Shown piece after piece: positions 43,911-52,764 of a stretch of DNA of 64,000 nucleotides; position 1 is the first letter of the stretch, and each line of letters starts with the position of its first letter. The position numbers and the translations under genes were made by a program. Below the pieces are notes generated by a model. The model made no database searches. It had not been told where the DNA came from and worked only from the letters and a program-made list of their open reading frames with translations. Source of the DNA: Rhodococcus opacus B4 (lineage in GTDB: Bacteria > Actinomycetota > Actinomycetes > Mycobacteriales > Mycobacteriaceae); contig NC_012522.1 in the NCBI RefSeq assembly GCF_000010805.1, positions 4,960,001 to 5,024,000 on the forward strand. The letters are read 5' to 3'.

Positions 43911-45094
43911 GATGCGTGCTCCTCGGTCGATCGTTCGAATACTGCCAAGTTCTCGAATTGGAAGAAGGTTCCTCCGGTGCCGTGCGCCAACCCGGTGCGG
44001 GCACCGTCGACCCGGATTTCTTCCGGCGCATCGCCCATCACTTGCCACGCCACGTAGACGTACGGAGCTAGTTCGCCCGCGACCCCGGCGTTGGTGCATT
44101 TCGGACCGCCGGACAGGTTGATCGGCAGACTGCCACCCTGTCGGCTGTCCGGCGACTTGATGAGATCGATTCCTTTGCCGGCAGGGCACAACTGAAGTGC
44201 CTCGAGCTGCATCGGCTGCATGTGGGCGTACGGGGCGAAGACTTCCACGACATCGAACTCGCGATACGGATCGCGGATGCCGGCCTTCGCATACACCCGC
44301 CGAGCCAGCATGGCGAGGTTCTCCATGGCCCCGAAGTCGCCCTTGCCGCCGCCGAGGTACGGGTCACCGGAGGTGCCCATCGCCCGGATCACTGCGGGTG
44401 TCGTCTTCAGCGAACGCGCGGATTCCTCGGAGGTCACCAGCATGGCGCACGCTGAGGTCGACACCGGACACACCATCGGCTGCGTGAGTGGCGACGACAG
44501 AGGGGTGCCGCCGACGACCTCGTCGACAGTCAGGGTGTACCGCAGGTGGGCGTAGGGGTTGTGGGAGGCCTTCTCGTGATCGGCGACCGCGACAGCGGCG
44601 AAATCGGAGACGCTGACGCCGTGCCGCGCCTGATAGGCACTCGCAGCGAAGGCACCCATGTGAAATCCGCCCATGCCGAGAGGCTGCTCGACGACCATCG
44701 GGGAGTTCGTGTTGATCGCGGACTGGAGATCATGGACCCCGTAGAACGTGGGGCCGCCGACAACGAGAACCCGTTCGTGGGTGCCGGCACTGACCATGCG
44801 CGCCGCGACCTGCATCAGGTTTCCGCCGGTCGTGCCACCGGTGTTGACCACCGTCAGCGGAATGTTCGCGCCGAGTCCGAGGAACCGTGAGCGGTACTTG
44901 CCGCCGAGCACGGTGCCCTCGAACCCGTCGATGTTGCCGACCACGATGGCATCGATGCTGCCGGGGGTCGCGCCGGAGTGCGCGAGCGTCCGCCAGGCGG
45001 CCTGCTGGCACAGTTCGATGAACGAGAATTGTTGTTTGCGTGGAGAAGTGGCCTCGGTGATGCCGACACCGCCGACTACTGCATGTCGAGCCAT
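43907..45094 (-). CDS. Cysteine-less thiolase-like protein (Ltp type)
   Basis: 395 residues of the SCP2-thiolase fold: VVGGVGITEATSPRK, RVLVVGGPTFYG, FDVVEVFAPYAHMQPMQLEA. At the site of the nucleophilic Cys the sequence reads VVNTGGTTGGNLMQVA, with no Cys, so ordinary thiolysis is unlikely. Lipid-transfer/Ltp2-like proteins of this kind act as retro-aldolases on tertiary 3-hydroxyacyl-CoAs together with DUF35. It overlaps the DUF35 gene and follows another thiolase-like gene by 1 bp, which favours a heteromeric complex. Confidence 0.75.
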   Translation of the reverse strand: MARHAVVGGVGITEATSPRKQQFSFIELCQQAAWRTLAHSGATPGSIDAIVVGNIDGFEGTVLGGKYRSRFLGLGANIPLTVVNTGGTTGGNLMQVAARMVSAGTHERVLVVGGPTFYGVHDLQSAINTNSPMVVEQPLGMGGFHMGAFAASAYQARHGVSVSDFAAVAVADHEKASHNPYAHLRYTLTVDEVVGGTPLSSPLTQPMVCPVSTSACAMLVTSEESARSLKTTPAVIRAMGTSGDPYLGGGKGDFGAMENLAMLARRVYAKAGIRDPYREFDVVEVFAPYAHMQPMQLEALQLCPAGKGIDLIKSPDSRQGGSLPINLSGGPKCTNAGVAGELAPYVYVAWQVMGDAPEEIRVDGARTGLAHGTGGTFFQFENLAVFERSTEEHAS

Positions 45095-45095
45095 T

Positions 45096-46235
45096 TCACA
45101 CTCCCTGTACTACGAGGACGGTGCTGTCGAGTGCGACAGCACCGGTGACGGTGTCGACCGAATGCACCACCGCTGTTGTTTGGGCCTCGGCCTCGGCAAG
45201 CCGGTCGAGCGCGTCCGCCAGCCTCACGGCGCCGTTGGCCACACCGGGGTAGACGCCTGCTGTCGACCCCCAGCGATTGATGCGGTCCGCTGCGAGCCCG
45301 TCGAGCGCGAGGGCGTCCAACAGCGGTCGGTACATGCTGGCCGTCGGTGCGGTGAACTCCAGCAGATCGATCTCCTCTGCCGGGGTGGTGATGCCTGCAT
45401 TCCGGTAGGCGGTGGTCGCGGCGTGTCTCGTCGAGGCACCGACATCGGTCAGCCATTCCGTGCCGTGGACGTATCCACCGGTACCCCGGCCGAAACCGGT
45501 GATCACGGCATTGCGCCCCTGTAGGCGCGCCGCCCGGGCAGGTGAGGCAAGCACTACCGCAACGGCACCGGTGCCGTGTGCCGGCAGCATCAGTTCGGTC
45601 AGCGCACCGTTCGCGGGATCGGCGGAGAGCACATCGGCGCCGGTGACACGGTCCCGACGAACCGACCGGAAATGCCCCACCGACTTGGTGATCTCCACCG
45701 CCGCGAGGTCGGCCAACTCGGTGATTTCCACGTCGTGTTCGAGCGCCCAGGCCGTGTGCAGCGCGTACGTCGCCTCGGCCGTGAGGCCGACGGGGCGCGC
45801 GAAGTGCGGGTCGAAGGCCAGATTCGAGATCTGCTCGAGGAACGTGCGCCGCTGGGCACCGCGGCTGGTGGACTCGGGGTTGTAGACACCGACGGCGACG
45901 GCGACCTCGACGTCTCCTGAGGAGATCGCTTCTGCGGCTGCGAGAATCGCGGTCCCGGAGTCGGACTCGAGCCGGTACGAGTCTTGGAGGTACCCACCGG
46001 ACGCCGAGTTCGTCAGACCTGAGGAAATGCTTCGGCCGTCGTAGATGTCCATCGAGGCGGTCACCGTGAGTCCGATGTCCTGCTTGCGCAGCGCCGCCTC
46101 GCCGAGGGCGCGGGACACGACGTCGTAGACAAGTTCGTCGAGGACGGCGTCGTGTTCGGGGACGAACGGTGTGCAGGCGAGACCGACGACGGCCACTGGC
46201 GCCGCTCGGCCTCCCGCTGATCCGGTCACTGTCAT
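45096..46235 (-). CDS. Second cysteine-less thiolase-like protein
   Basis: 379 residues from ATG 46235. Thiolase-fold sequence: VAVVGLACTPFVPEHDAV, LTVTASMDIYDGRSISSGLT, HGTGAVAVVLASPARA, INRWGSTAGVYPGVANGAVR. At the position of the active Cys the sequence reads SDSGTAILAAAEA, again without Cys. Probably a partner of the neighbouring thiolase-like protein, as in heteromeric acyl-CoA lyases. Follows the MaoC gene by 47 bp. Confidence 0.72.
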   Translation of the reverse strand: MTVTGSAGGRAAPVAVVGLACTPFVPEHDAVLDELVYDVVSRALGEAALRKQDIGLTVTASMDIYDGRSISSGLTNSASGGYLQDSYRLESDSGTAILAAAEAISSGDVEVAVAVGVYNPESTSRGAQRRTFLEQISNLAFDPHFARPVGLTAEATYALHTAWALEHDVEITELADLAAVEITKSVGHFRSVRRDRVTGADVLSADPANGALTELMLPAHGTGAVAVVLASPARAARLQGRNAVITGFGRGTGGYVHGTEWLTDVGASTRHAATTAYRNAGITTPAEEIDLLEFTAPTASMYRPLLDALALDGLAADRINRWGSTAGVYPGVANGAVRLADALDRLAEAEAQTTAVVHSVDTVTGAVALDSTVLVVQGV

Positions 46236-46282
46236 GTAGTCGATCCTTCCGAGAGTGAAATGAGGGGAGGTTGCGGTCCGGA

Positions 46283-46747
46283 TCAGTCGAGGAATCGGTA
46301 GACCACGGTGGCCACGCACGCAGGCTTCCCGGAGCCCTCGCACTCGACTGCCGCGGCGATGGCGACCTGGACCCCCGCGGGAACCTTGTCCACTGCGGTG
46401 ATGGTGGAGGACAGCCTGATCCGCGAGTCGGCGGGCACGGGGGAGGGGAAGCGGACCTTCTCGAGGCCGTAGTTGACCACCGAGGACGCCCCGGGAACCG
46501 ACAGGGCGTCGGCGACCAACGGGCCTATCAGCGACAGTGTCAGGTAGCCGTGCGCGATGGTGCCGCCGAATGGCCCGGTTTTCGCCCGCTCGGCGTCGAC
46601 GTGGATCCACTGGTGATCACCGGTGGCGTCGGCGAAGGTGTCGATGCTCTGCTGATCGACGACCACCCAGTCCGTGGTGGGCAACGCGGTTCCCACCGCG
46701 TTCACCAGGTCGTCCGGGGTGGCGAAGACCGCTGGCGATGTTGTCAT
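46283..46747 (-). CDS. MaoC-family (enoyl-CoA hydratase) protein
   Basis: 154 residues from ATG 46747. Hotdog fold with FADATGDHQWIHVDAERAKT (Asp/His hydratase motif, residues about 46-65) and GPFGGTIAHGYLTLSL. Hydrates an enoyl-CoA. First gene of the minus-strand unit that goes on to the two thiolase-like proteins and DUF35: hydration followed by C-C cleavage. Divergent from the acyl-CoA dehydrogenase pair. Confidence 0.85.
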   Translation of the reverse strand: MTTSPAVFATPDDLVNAVGTALPTTDWVVVDQQSIDTFADATGDHQWIHVDAERAKTGPFGGTIAHGYLTLSLIGPLVADALSVPGASSVVNYGLEKVRFPSPVPADSRIRLSSTITAVDKVPAGVQVAIAAAVECEGSGKPACVATVVYRFLD

Positions 46748-46830
46748 TGTTCGCTCCGATCCGTTGTCTCGCTCGACGACGGTAGTGAGAACGAGCGGGT
46801 TCGGGTGTTGCAGTCTGCGCCACATGGAGG

Positions 46831-46847
46831 TGTGTCAGAGCGCGACA
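46831..46847. promoter_or_regulatory. Predicted operator of the 52.9-kb regulator, site 2 (weak)
   Basis: TGTGTCAGAGCGCGACA: right half CGCGACA is perfect, left half poor. 64 bp before the acyl-CoA dehydrogenase start and 84 bp from the divergent MaoC start. Confidence 0.45.
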
Positions 46848-46910
46848 TCCGACCGCTCCGGATCCGTGTGAGAGTCGGGCAGACATCGTTGACAGAAGGA
46901 TTCGAGCCGT

Positions 46911-48134
46911 ATGACTGACACGACCACCGACGCCGCGGTCTCCGCCGGCGATCCCGTCACCGAGGACGGGCTGCCCACCTACGTGGCTGACTTCCTGTCC
47001 AAGTACGATCCGGCTGCCACACCCCGGATCGATTTCCTTCGTGCCCGGTTCGATGCAGGCCTGGCATGGGTGCAGTACCCGATCGGCTGCGGTGGCCTCG
47101 GCCTCGACGCCGCCGCACAGTCGATCGTCGACGCAGCGCTGGAGGCCGTCGCGGCTCCGGACAACGCGCCACACCGTAACGTCATCGGCCTCGGCATGGC
47201 AGCGCCGACGATTCTCGCTCACGGCACACCGGAACAGCAGCGCCAGTGGCTGCGGCCGCTGTGGACGGGCGAAGAGATCTGGTGCCAGCTGTTCAGTGAA
47301 CCCGCAGCGGGCTCGGACCTGGCGTCGCTGGGAACCAAGGCGGTACCCGACGGCACGGATTGGGTCGTCAACGGGCAGAAGGTCTGGACATCGCTGGCCC
47401 ATGAGGCGAGCTGGGCTCTGCTGATCGCTCGCACCGATCCCTCCGTGCCCAAGCACCGCGGCCTGACGTACTTCGTCTGCGACATGCGCTCGCCTGGCGT
47501 CGATGTTCGCGCACTGCGCCAGCTGACCGGCGAAGCGGAGTTCAACGAGGTCTTCCTCGACAACGTCCGGGTGCCGGATGACAACCGGCTCGGCGAGGTC
47601 GGCGCCGGATGGAGGGTCACCCAATCGACGCTGATGAACGAGCGAGTCGCCATCGGCGCCGGGGCCGCACCGCGCGAAGGTGGACCGATCGGCTTCCTCG
47701 CCGACCTGTGGCGGCGTGAGGACACCCATCGCACCATCGGATCCTTCGACAAGCTGGTGCAGCTGTGGGTCGAGGCGGAGACGATGCGCCTGACCACCGA
47801 ACGCCTGCGTCAGCAGGCAGTGGCAGGAACCCCGGGCCCCGAAGGGTCCGGATCGAAGCTTGCCTACTCGCTACTCGCGCAACGGGTGTCGAGCCTGGAA
47901 CTCGACATTCTCGGTGACCGAGGACTCCGGTTCGACGACTGGAGCTTCCGCCGCCCGAACCTCGACGACGAACGCAACCGCCCCGCCGGATATCGATTCC
48001 TGCGCACCAAGGGCAACTCGATCGAGGGTGGCACCTCGGAGATCATGCGCAACATCATCTCCGAACGAATCCTCGGCCTGCCTGCAGAAAGCCGCACCGA
48101 CACCACCATCCCCTGGAACGAGCTGCCCCGATGA
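46911..48134 (+). CDS. Acyl-CoA dehydrogenase, probable heteromer subunit
   Basis: 407 residues. IWCQLFSEPAAGSDLASLGT (FAD/substrate region), VVNGQKVWTSLAHEASWALL, and C-terminal NSIEGGTSEIMRNIISERIL. The next gene, overlapping by ATGA, encodes a second, shorter acyl-CoA dehydrogenase. Side-by-side pairs of this kind form alpha2beta2 enzymes in steroid side-chain catabolism (ChsE1-ChsE2). Likely dehydrogenates a bulky or cyclic acyl-CoA. Divergent from MaoC and the Cys-less thiolases. Confidence 0.88.
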   Translation: MTDTTTDAAVSAGDPVTEDGLPTYVADFLSKYDPAATPRIDFLRARFDAGLAWVQYPIGCGGLGLDAAAQSIVDAALEAVAAPDNAPHRNVIGLGMAAPTILAHGTPEQQRQWLRPLWTGEEIWCQLFSEPAAGSDLASLGTKAVPDGTDWVVNGQKVWTSLAHEASWALLIARTDPSVPKHRGLTYFVCDMRSPGVDVRALRQLTGEAEFNEVFLDNVRVPDDNRLGEVGAGWRVTQSTLMNERVAIGAGAAPREGGPIGFLADLWRREDTHRTIGSFDKLVQLWVEAETMRLTTERLRQQAVAGTPGPEGSGSKLAYSLLAQRVSSLELDILGDRGLRFDDWSFRRPNLDDERNRPAGYRFLRTKGNSIEGGTSEIMRNIISERILGLPAESRTDTTIPWNELPR

Positions 48135-49261
48135 CCACCGGCATTGAACGTCCTTCTACCGACCTGCTCTACTCCGAGCAGGAAGAGTTCCTTCGCGAGA
48201 CCGTCCGGGACGTGTTGAACAAGGCCTGTGACTGGACCTCAGTTCTTGCCCTCACCGAGTCCGAGAGCGCGATCGACCGCTCGCTGTGGCGCACGCTCGC
48301 CGCAGAGGTCGGCGGCGCCGCGCTGGCTCTGCCCGAGGACATCGGCGGCGCCGGCGCGAGTTGGCGTGAGACCGCCATGGTGCTCGAGGAACTGGGCCGC
48401 TCGATCGCCCCGGTGCCGTACCTGGGTAGTTCGGTCATCGCCACCGTCTACGCGCAAGAGATCGGGGCCGGCGACCTCCTCGCGAGCCTGGCCGCCGGTG
48501 AGACGATCGCGGCTGTCGCGATCCCCGCCGGCTCACCGTGGTTCCGACCCCTCCCGCAGGTTGTCACGGCCACCGGCAACACCCTCACCGGAACCGTCTC
48601 GACGGTGGCAGATGCCGCCGCGGCGGACACCCTGCTCGTACCCGTCGGTGAGGACACGTACCTGGTCGACCCGGCCGCAGCCGGTGTCCGGTGCACCCAG
48701 GTGGTATCGCTCGACGAGACCCGGCCGCTGGTCGACATCGAGTTCAGCGCAGCACCAGCCCAGCGCCTCGAAGGCACCCAGTCGGCCGGTGCCGCGACCG
48801 CGGCAGCCCTGCGCGCGGGCACCGCGCTGCTCGCATCCGAACAACTCGGTCTCGCCGAACACTGCCTCACCTCCACGGTCGAATACCTTGGTGTTCGACG
48901 CCAGTTCGGGCGGGCTCTCGGGTCGTACCAGGCACTCAAGCACCGCCTGGCCGACCTGTGGGTCCAGATCAATCAGGCCCGGGCCGCAGCCCGGTACGCC
49001 GCGGACTGCCTCGCCGCAGGCAGCGACGATCTCGCCGTCGCGGCCGCCGTCGCCCACTCGTGGTGCTCCGAGGTCGCCGTGCACGCAGCGGAGGAGTACG
49101 TGCAACTGCACGGCGGTATCGGGTTCACCTGGGAGCATCCCGCCCACCTCTACCTCAAGCGCGCCAAGAGTTCGACCCTGATGTTCGGCGGTCCGGACAT
49201 CCACCGCACCCACCTCGCGGGTCTGGTCCACCTTCCGCTTCCGACCCTGGAGAACATCTGA
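48131..49261 (+). CDS. Acyl-CoA dehydrogenase, second subunit
   Basis: 376 residues. N-terminal helices, a poorly conserved middle domain (no clear TEPGxGSD), and a C-terminal domain with EYLGVRRQFGRALGSYQALK and VQLHGGIGFTWEHPAHLYLK. The C-terminal form with TWEHPAHLYLKRAK is typical of the beta-type partner in heteromeric dehydrogenases. ATGA overlap with the upstream partner gene; the following SDR start overlaps by one base. Confidence 0.88.
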   Translation: MTTGIERPSTDLLYSEQEEFLRETVRDVLNKACDWTSVLALTESESAIDRSLWRTLAAEVGGAALALPEDIGGAGASWRETAMVLEELGRSIAPVPYLGSSVIATVYAQEIGAGDLLASLAAGETIAAVAIPAGSPWFRPLPQVVTATGNTLTGTVSTVADAAAADTLLVPVGEDTYLVDPAAAGVRCTQVVSLDETRPLVDIEFSAAPAQRLEGTQSAGAATAAALRAGTALLASEQLGLAEHCLTSTVEYLGVRRQFGRALGSYQALKHRLADLWVQINQARAAARYAADCLAAGSDDLAVAAAVAHSWCSEVAVHAAEEYVQLHGGIGFTWEHPAHLYLKRAKSSTLMFGGPDIHRTHLAGLVHLPLPTLENI

Positions 49262-50016
49262 TGACCGATCTGAGCGGGCGCGTTGCGGTGGTGACAGGCG
49301 GAAACGGGGGCATCGGGCTGGGCTTGGCCGAAGGCCTCGCGGCCTCCGGTGCCGACGTCGCGATCTGGGCGCGCAACGTCGAACGTAGCGCTGCCGCCGT
49401 CGATGCCCTGCGCGGGCGCGGCGTCCGCGCGCACGCCATTGCCTGTGACATCGGCAGCGAAGACGACGTGCGGCGTGCCGTCGCCGACACCGTCGAGACG
49501 ATGGGCCGGATCGACATCCTGATGGCCAACGCGGGGATCGCCGACGACAAGCCGTACCTCGAGACCTCGTTGGACGACTGGCACCGGGTCATCCGTACCA
49601 ATCTCGACGGCACATTCCTCACGACCCGGGAAGTGGGCCGCTACCTCGTCGATCGAGGCGAGGGCGGCGCGATGGTCATCGTTTCGTCGACGATCACCCG
49701 CTACGGCGGGGCGGGCCAGGCCGCTTACGCGGCCAGCAAATCCGGAGTGAGCGCTGTCGGCCGCACCCTCGCGGTGGAGTTCGCCCGGCACAGGATCCGC
49801 TGCAACATCCTCATTCCCGGCTGGGTGGCGACCCCGATGAACGAGTACCTGCAGGAGAACGGGCGGTTCGTGGACGCGACCACGAAGAGGACACCTGTCC
49901 GGCGATGGGCCACTCCCGATGAATTCCATTCCGTAGCAGCATTTCTCGCTGACCCCACCCTGACATTCCACACCGGAAACGAAGTCGTCGTCGACGGCGG
50001 CTACACCATCTTCTGA
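49261..50016 (+). CDS. SDR-family oxidoreductase
   Basis: 251 residues from ATG 49261 (TGATG overlap). TGGNGGIGLGLAEGLAASGA cofactor loop, NAGIADDKP, Ser in IVSSTITRYGG and YAASK. C-terminal TGNEVVVDGGYTIF. Oxidises or reduces a hydroxyl/keto group, perhaps the hydroxyacyl-CoA made after hydration. Third gene of the plus-strand operon. Confidence 0.85.
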   Translation: MTDLSGRVAVVTGGNGGIGLGLAEGLAASGADVAIWARNVERSAAAVDALRGRGVRAHAIACDIGSEDDVRRAVADTVETMGRIDILMANAGIADDKPYLETSLDDWHRVIRTNLDGTFLTTREVGRYLVDRGEGGAMVIVSSTITRYGGAGQAAYAASKSGVSAVGRTLAVEFARHRIRCNILIPGWVATPMNEYLQENGRFVDATTKRTPVRRWATPDEFHSVAAFLADPTLTFHTGNEVVVDGGYTIF

Positions 50017-50040
50017 TTATCGGCGCAAGGAGCCCATCGA

Positions 50041-50781
50041 ATGAACCTGACCTGTGACTTCTCAACCAGGACCGTGCTCGTCACCGGAGCAGCCCATGGT
50101 ATCGGCAAGGCGATTGCCGAGTTCTTCCGTACTGCCGGGGCACGCGTCGCGGTCGCCGACCGCGACGCCACCGAACTGGAGAAGGCGTGGGGCTCGCCGT
50201 CGCAGACCGTGCTCCCGGTGGCCATGGACGTGGCCGATCCGGCGTCGGTAGCGTCAGGCGTTGGCATCATCGTCGACACCTGGGGGTCGGTGGACATTGC
50301 GGTCAACAACGCCGGAATCGCCCGCGACTCGGTGGTGTGGAAGCTGACCGACGATCAGTGGAAGGCCGTACTCGACGTCCACCTCGGCGGAACCTTCAAC
50401 GTCACCCGTGCGGTGGTGCCCCACATGCGGAAGGCCGGCTTCGGCCGGATCGTCAACGTCACGTCCTACACGGGCATGCACGGCAACGTCGGGCAGGCGA
50501 ACTACGCGGCCGCCAAGGGTGGCATCATCGCCTTCACCAAGACCGTCGCCAAGGAAACCGCACGATTCGGCATCACGGCGAACGCGATCTCACCGAACGC
50601 CGCGACGGCGATGGTGGCGGCGATCCCGGCCGAGCGGCTCGCCGAGATGACGGAGACGGTGCCGCTCGGGCGGTTCGCAGACCCCTCCGAAATGGCTGCC
50701 GCAGTCGCATTCCTGGCATCGGAGGAAGCGAGCTACATCACCGGGGTGGTCCTGCCCGTCGACGGTGGCGTGTCGATGTAG
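50041..50781 (+). CDS. SDR-family oxidoreductase (FabG-like)
   Basis: 246 residues. TGAAHGIGKAIAEFFRTAGA, NNAGIARDSVVWKLTDDQWK, Ser in VNVTSYTGMHGNVGQ, then NYAAAKGGIIAFTK; ends TGVVLPVDGGVSM. FabG-like 3-ketoacyl reductase/dehydrogenase. Last gene of the acyl-CoA dehydrogenase operon (24 bp after the previous SDR), with a perfect hairpin after it. Confidence 0.85.
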   Translation: MNLTCDFSTRTVLVTGAAHGIGKAIAEFFRTAGARVAVADRDATELEKAWGSPSQTVLPVAMDVADPASVASGVGIIVDTWGSVDIAVNNAGIARDSVVWKLTDDQWKAVLDVHLGGTFNVTRAVVPHMRKAGFGRIVNVTSYTGMHGNVGQANYAAAKGGIIAFTKTVAKETARFGITANAISPNAATAMVAAIPAERLAEMTETVPLGRFADPSEMAAAVAFLASEEASYITGVVLPVDGGVSM

Positions 50782-50801
50782 CCCATCTCGGCCGGACAAC
50801 A

Positions 50802-50845
50802 GAATCGGGGTGGCGGGAGCAGTACTGCTCCCGCCACCCCGATTC
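50802..50845. terminator. Perfect 44-bp palindromic terminator
   Basis: Arms 50802-50823 and 50824-50845 are exact reverse complements over 22 bp with no spacer (core GTGGCGGGAGCAGT). Between the convergent stops of the SDR and RibBA genes. Confidence 0.88.
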
Positions 50846-50868
50846 GTGCTGTGCGCGAGAGGTTGCCG

Positions 50869-52098
50869 TCAGTCGCCGACCGCCGGGGGGATCTCGAGCA
50901 GGTGCCCCATCCGGTCCCTCTTGGTGCGCAGGTAGGCCACGTTCTCCGGGGTGGTGTGCACCGGCAGTTGCACCCGTTCGGCGATCTCGAGGCCGAAGCC
51001 GTCGAGGCCGGTGTACTTCTCGGGGTTGTTGGTGATCAGACGCATTCGGCGCACACCGAGGTCGACGAGAATCTCCGCGCCGACGCGGTAGTCGCGGCTG
51101 TCGACGGGCAGGCCCAGCGCCTCGTTGGCCTCGACCGTGTCGGCGCCGTTCTCCTGCAGGGTGTAGGCGCGGAGCTTGTGACCGAGACCGATCCCGCGGC
51201 CCTCGTGCCCGCGGAGATACACCAGCACGCCGACTCCTTCCGCGGCGATGCGCCGCAGCGACTCGCGGAACTGGACTCCGCAGTCGCAGCGCAGCGATCC
51301 GGCGAGGTCGCCGGTGAGACATTCGCTGTGGACCCGGACGAGTACGCCGGCCGGGTTGCTCGTGTATGCGGTCAGGTCACCGACCGTCAGCGCGAGATGC
51401 TCGGTTCCGTCGGCGGTGGCCCGGTACGCGTGGGCCCGAAAGTGACCGAACTCGGTGGGCAGTTCGGCACTGCCGGTCGCGATGACGGACGATTCCCGCT
51501 CACGCCGGTAGCGAACCAGGTCGGTGATGGTGATCTTGGTGAGCTGGTGTTCGTCGACGAAGTCGTCGAGCGACCGGCCGGCGCGCATGGCACCGGAGTC
51601 CTCGACGATCTCGCCGATCACCCCGACCGTCGGAAGTCCCGCCAGGGTCAGCAGGTCGACAGCCGCTTCGGTGTGCCCGGCGCGTTCGAGGACGCCGCCG
51701 GCCCGGGCGACGAGCGGGAACACGTGACCGGGTCGGCGCAGGTCTGCGGTGTGGCAATCTGGGTCCGCGAGGGCGCGGAGGGTTCGGGCGCGGTCGGCTG
51801 CCGACACACCCGTCGTGGTACCGACGTGGTCGACGGTGATCGTGAACGCTGTGCTGTGGCAATCGGTGTTGTTTCCGACCATCTGGGGCAGGTGCAGTCT
51901 GTCGGCGCGCGCCGCGGACATCGGAGCGCAGAGAATGCCGGTGCTGTGGCGCACCATGAACGCGACCTGGTCTGCGGTGATGGTTGCCGCGCAGCCGATG
52001 AGATCACCTTCGTTCTCACGGCCTGGGTCGTCGACCACGACCACCAGCCGTCCGGCGCGAAGGTCTGCCAGTGCCGTCTCGATCGTCGACGTCGTCAC
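50869..52098 (-). CDS. ribBA: RibBA: DHBP synthase / GTP cyclohydrolase II
   Basis: 409 residues. The N-terminal half has the complete DHBP synthase motifs VVVVDDPGRENEGDLIG, GIL-C, RPGHVFPL and GHTEAAVDL. The C-terminal half has GTP cyclohydrolase II motifs: VRVHSECLTGDLAGSLRCDC (zinc Cys), YLRGHEGRGIGLGHKLRAY. Makes both precursors of riboflavin. I chose the GTG at 52098 because AGGAG lies eight bases upstream; an ATG at 52119 lacks one. Encoded 40 bp after a flavin reductase in the same direction, inside a catabolic regulon, so it is probably an extra copy to raise flavin supply. Confidence 0.9.
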   Translation of the reverse strand: MTTSTIETALADLRAGRLVVVVDDPGRENEGDLIGCAATITADQVAFMVRHSTGILCAPMSAARADRLHLPQMVGNNTDCHSTAFTITVDHVGTTTGVSAADRARTLRALADPDCHTADLRRPGHVFPLVARAGGVLERAGHTEAAVDLLTLAGLPTVGVIGEIVEDSGAMRAGRSLDDFVDEHQLTKITITDLVRYRRERESSVIATGSAELPTEFGHFRAHAYRATADGTEHLALTVGDLTAYTSNPAGVLVRVHSECLTGDLAGSLRCDCGVQFRESLRRIAAEGVGVLVYLRGHEGRGIGLGHKLRAYTLQENGADTVEANEALGLPVDSRDYRVGAEILVDLGVRRMRLITNNPEKYTGLDGFGLEIAERVQLPVHTTPENVAYLRTKRDRMGHLLEIPPAVGD

Positions 52099-52138
52099 GG
52101 TGATCTCCTTCTCGGGCATGGGGTTACAGGGTCTCGGG

Positions 52139-52639
52139 TCAGTTCCGGCCGGAGCGTGGGGCGGGGGTGAAGGTGCGGTCGAAGTAGACGACCGGAGCCG
52201 GGTCGCCGAGTCCGACCGACACGACCTCGCCGACGAGGATCGTGTGGTCGCCTCCTGGGTAGCGGGCGTGTGCCCGGCACTCGAGTACCACCGGGGCATC
52301 GGCGAGGTGCGGGAGCCCTGAGGTGTGCGGGATGAAGTCGTCTCCGGCGAATTTGTCGGCGCCTCGAGTCGCGAACCGCCGGGCGATCGATTCGTGCTCC
52401 ATCCCCGCGATGTGGACCAGCCAGGTGTCCGCGCGTTCGAAGCTCTCGTGACACTCCGCGCCGGTGGCCAGGCAAACGAGGACCAACTGCGGATCCATCG
52501 ACACCGAGCAGAACGAGCTCGCGGTGAAACCCCGCTGGTGACCCTGTTCGTCGACCGTGGTGACGATGGTGACGCCGCTGGGAAACCGCGCCATCGCCTC
52601 TCGAAAGTTGGGGGCGTCGGCCGTGATGTCGGCGGTCAT
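52139..52639 (-). CDS. Flavin reductase family protein
   Basis: 166 residues from ATG 52639. FMN split-barrel: FPSGVTIVTTVDEQGHQRGF, TASSFCSVSMDPQLVLVCL, HARYPGGDHTILVGEVVSVG and YFDRTFTP. Provides reduced flavin for a two-component monooxygenase; the LLM monooxygenase at the right edge of the window is a candidate partner. Upstream partner of ribBA. Predicted operator 67 bp upstream, shared with the divergent regulator gene. Confidence 0.88.
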   Translation of the reverse strand: MTADITADAPNFREAMARFPSGVTIVTTVDEQGHQRGFTASSFCSVSMDPQLVLVCLATGAECHESFERADTWLVHIAGMEHESIARRFATRGADKFAGDDFIPHTSGLPHLADAPVVLECRAHARYPGGDHTILVGEVVSVGLGDPAPVVYFDRTFTPAPRSGRN

Positions 52640-52705
52640 GGTGGGCCTCGATTCGTAGTGCAGGTGGTGACAGGGGTCACTGTATGGAGCGCAGAACGGC
52701 GGGGT

Positions 52706-52722
52706 TGTCGCAGATCGGGACA
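52706..52722. promoter_or_regulatory. Predicted operator of the 52.9-kb regulator, site 3
   Basis: TGTCGCAGATCGGGACA: perfect left half, one mismatch on the right. 67 bp upstream of the flavin reductase start. Confidence 0.65.
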
Positions 52723-52747
52723 GCGCGGCGACCGATGCCGGCTGCGG

Positions 52748-52764
52748 CGGTGCACATCGCGACA
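52748..52764. promoter_or_regulatory. Predicted operator of the 52.9-kb regulator, site 4 (weak)
   Basis: CGGTGCACATCGCGACA: right half CGCGACA perfect, left half weak. Centre is 42 bp (four helical turns) from site 3. Confidence 0.4.
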
